Of a DNA stretch of 64,000 nucleotides, positions 62,118 to 64,000 are shown one piece after another. Below the pieces are notes generated by a model. That model saw only the letters and a program-made list of their open reading frames with translations. It was not told the DNA's origin and made no database searches. The position numbers were made by a program, and so were the translations under genes. Each line of letters begins with the position of its first letter. Position 1 is the stretch's first letter. Origin of the DNA: Akebia trifoliata (lineage: Eukaryota > Streptophyta > Magnoliopsida > Ranunculales > Lardizabalaceae); assembly GCA_017979445.1 (NCBI GenBank), contig CM030711.1:7719221-7783220 (forward strand). Reading direction: 5' to 3'.

Positions 62118-64000
62118 GGGAAGGGATCAATAGACAAAATCTGGGACAAAGATCCATACAAATCGCATCGATCGTTGGATCGTGATAGATCTAACGGCGT
62201 AGATCTATTTAACAGATTAAATAACCCACGTGTGTATAGTTTCACTCAAAAGTTTTAATAATTATAAACACCTCCCTGACCCAAATAATTTCAGATTTCT
62301 CTCCTCTCCTCTCTCTTCTCTCTTCTCTCCTCCTTCGTATTGCCTTCTCTAACTCAAACCCTAACGCCTAAAACGATTGGTATCTCAGATTTCTCTCCTC
62401 CCTTTTCTCTTCTCTCTTCTCCTCATTTTCCCTCAAACCCTAATCCTCTTCGTCTCTATTGCGACGACGACGACTCTGACACAGTTTCAAAACCCTTCTC
62501 TCTTATCTCTTCTGTCTTCTCCTTCGTTTCAGATTCTCTAACTCAAACCCTACTCTTCTCCTTCGTTTCAGATTTCTTTCTTCTCTCTTCTCCTCGTTTT
62601 ACCTTAAATCCTAACTCTCTTCCTCTCTATTGCGGCGACGACAACGAACTACCGCTCCTCTGCGACAATCTAACCTCAACGACAACGGTGGACAAGATCT
62701 ACTCTCCTCAACAAGATCCTAACTACAATAACAACAAGAATCAAACAAAGTAATATATTTCTTCTCTTTTCAGGTTCGATTTCTTACCAGATTTTAGGGT
62801 TTACGCTTTCATCATCTGAAAATTTTCTTATTTTTATTCTAGAGATAATTGATTTAAGAACTAGGGTTTCATGAACATTAGTTTGTTCTAATTTCATTTT
62901 TCCAAGGTAATGGATCTAATTTGGATGGAAATTTGATTGAATGAGTATACTAAATGGGATATTTATATACTCGATTATTTTTATTGATATCTAATAATCA
63001 AATCGTCGATTGCTTGGATGTTTACATCATTTTGAACTTTGTTCTAATTATTGGATTGCTAAATGAAGAAAATATAAAAGGTGCAAAAGTAGATACTTGT
63101 CAATTTTTTTTTTCTTCACGAAGTTAGTGGTTAATTTTCTTAAGGAGGGTCGCTTTTATTTGAGATAAAAATAAAATATATAAATTTGCAATGAATGCTG
63201 TATTTTGTACACTAGCCATACATCCTTTACAATATGTCCATATGGAATCCTATTGGTAATTGAATCTTGAATGCTGCTTTGGCACATGGATTATAATTGT
63301 TTGAAGTTTGTATGATGAGCTTATTTCCACATACCAAAATAGTGAATGAATACGTCTCTTTTATGAGTTTACATCCAATTGGGGTTTATTTTATGAGTTT
63401 GAGATCCCATATGATGTCACGTTCCTATAGATAGGTTAGGTGTCTATGTGGCAAATTTGATTAGGAGATAAATACATTGGGTTGTGTGAACGGCTTGATT
63501 AGGAGTCCAAGGTGTTTTAAACACCAATGCATAGACTGTTTCATCAATGGAATGTTGCTTGACACAGTTGATTAATTGGTTGATGCTCTTTGTCACAGCC
63601 ACAAGATCATAGTTCCAAGGCTGCTCACAAAAATAAAAAAATAAAAAAATAAAACAAATTATATGTTAATAAAAATGAATGGGTAAATGGAAAGTGATCG
63701 TAATTGTAATTGTGTAAATTTAAGAGCTGCAACACTTCTGGAATTATTATGTTTTGCCAGTTTTTTGTTGGATTCTGATATCTGCGTGCCAATTAGTCAT
63801 CCCACTGCATTCTCAAATCATATTTCCTTTTAGGGAATACTTATTATTGTTGAAATCTGGTGATATTGAAATTTGATTAATTAAGTGGGTAAAGGGGTAG
63901 TTCATTTTTTTTTTTTCTATTGATACCGTGTTTGATGCATCTCAAACTATATGATTCAGATCATGACTTGCAGACCTTGATCAGATCTTTATATCAATTT
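62118..64000 (+). mobile_element. Probable left part of a second gene-capturing element
   Basis: Begins GGGAAGGGATCAATAGACAA right after a TA tract, then a segment with CGATCGTTGGATCGTGATAG and a CT-rich leader (about 62290-62610), the same plan as the left end of the element at 1484. An open frame from 62340 to 62753 (137 codons, Ser/Pro/Leu-rich with internal repeats such as DSLTQTLLFSFVSDF) probably reflects the CT-rich repeats; I would not call it a gene. The right end lies beyond the window, so this is inference from layout. Confidence 0.4.

Noticed and set aside
62340..62753. 137-codon Ser/Pro/Leu-rich open frame as a host gene
   Set aside because: It sits in a CT-rich leader with internal repeats and no recognisable domain; more likely part of a transposon leader, though the window ends too soon to be sure.

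Overview
This is a nuclear window from a flowering plant. The evidence is AT-rich DNA with plant LTR retrotransposons (one with an initiator-Met-tRNA primer site), NAC-family transcription-factor exons, spliced fragments of plant genes, and a plastid petL copy. I cannot name the species. Little of the window is single-copy. It is a decaying tandem array of NAC-like genes on the minus strand, heavily invaded by transposons.

NAC array. At least seven copies (A-H here, plus orphan pieces) share one layout: exon 1 (subdomains A/B, opening MSDY or MSHx), exon 2 (C/D, with a WIMHEYTLP block) and exon 3 (E, WVVCRI followed by an acidic tail). Only copy E (25712-27473, 241 aa) and copy H (46731-48184, 234 aa) keep a complete reading frame with consensus splice sites. 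The others have frameshifts, stops or deletions, or are split by transposons. The sequence between copies is repeated with them (upstream blocks, 3' flanks and an unidentified coding-like block), so the array grew by duplication of multi-kilobase units.

Transposons. (1) A family of about 355-390 bp foldback elements ends in GGG...CCC, carries two internal near-perfect hairpins, and mostly sits in (TA)n tracts. One copy (13026-13380) has a 9-bp target duplication, and a related locus gives its empty site; this points to Mutator-type MITEs. (2) A 5.3-kb Pack-MULE-like element (1484-6795) with terminal inverted repeats of about 460 bp carries fragments resembling beta-amylase, an RFWD3-like WD40 protein, a Rab7-type GTPase and HYPK. 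They are arranged to be read inward from both ends. (3) A copia element (19401-24713) interrupts exon 2 of NAC copy D; its 5' LTR is strongly truncated. (4) A CACTA element (56713-61098) has an AGA target duplication and an AP2-like exon. A second CACTA end at 29819 lies next to ABCG- and F-box/LRR-gene fragments. (5) A small inverted-repeat element (42468-42965) carries plastid petL. (6) There is a SINE (43475-43745), a gypsy-type 3' LTR (51773-52674), a hAT-like element (55555-56210), and the left end of a probable second gene-capturing element at 62118, cut by the window edge.

Layout: 1-8000 NAC copy A, its intron filled with nested elements; 8000-19400 remnants of copies B, C and D plus intergenic repeats; 19401-24713 copia; 24714-27560 remainder of D and intact copy E; 27567-29818 tandem LTR/promoter duplication and copia remnant; 29819-35150 CACTA end with captured or pseudogene exons; 35700-40100 NAC copies F and G; 42000-43750 (TA)n element cluster with petL, and the SINE; 46700-48200 intact NAC copy H; 49700-56200 mixed repeats; 56713-61098 CACTA; 61300-64000 further repeats and a partial element.

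The two intact NAC-like genes are the only plausible host protein genes I can support. Everything else is mobile DNA, captured fragments or pseudogenes.
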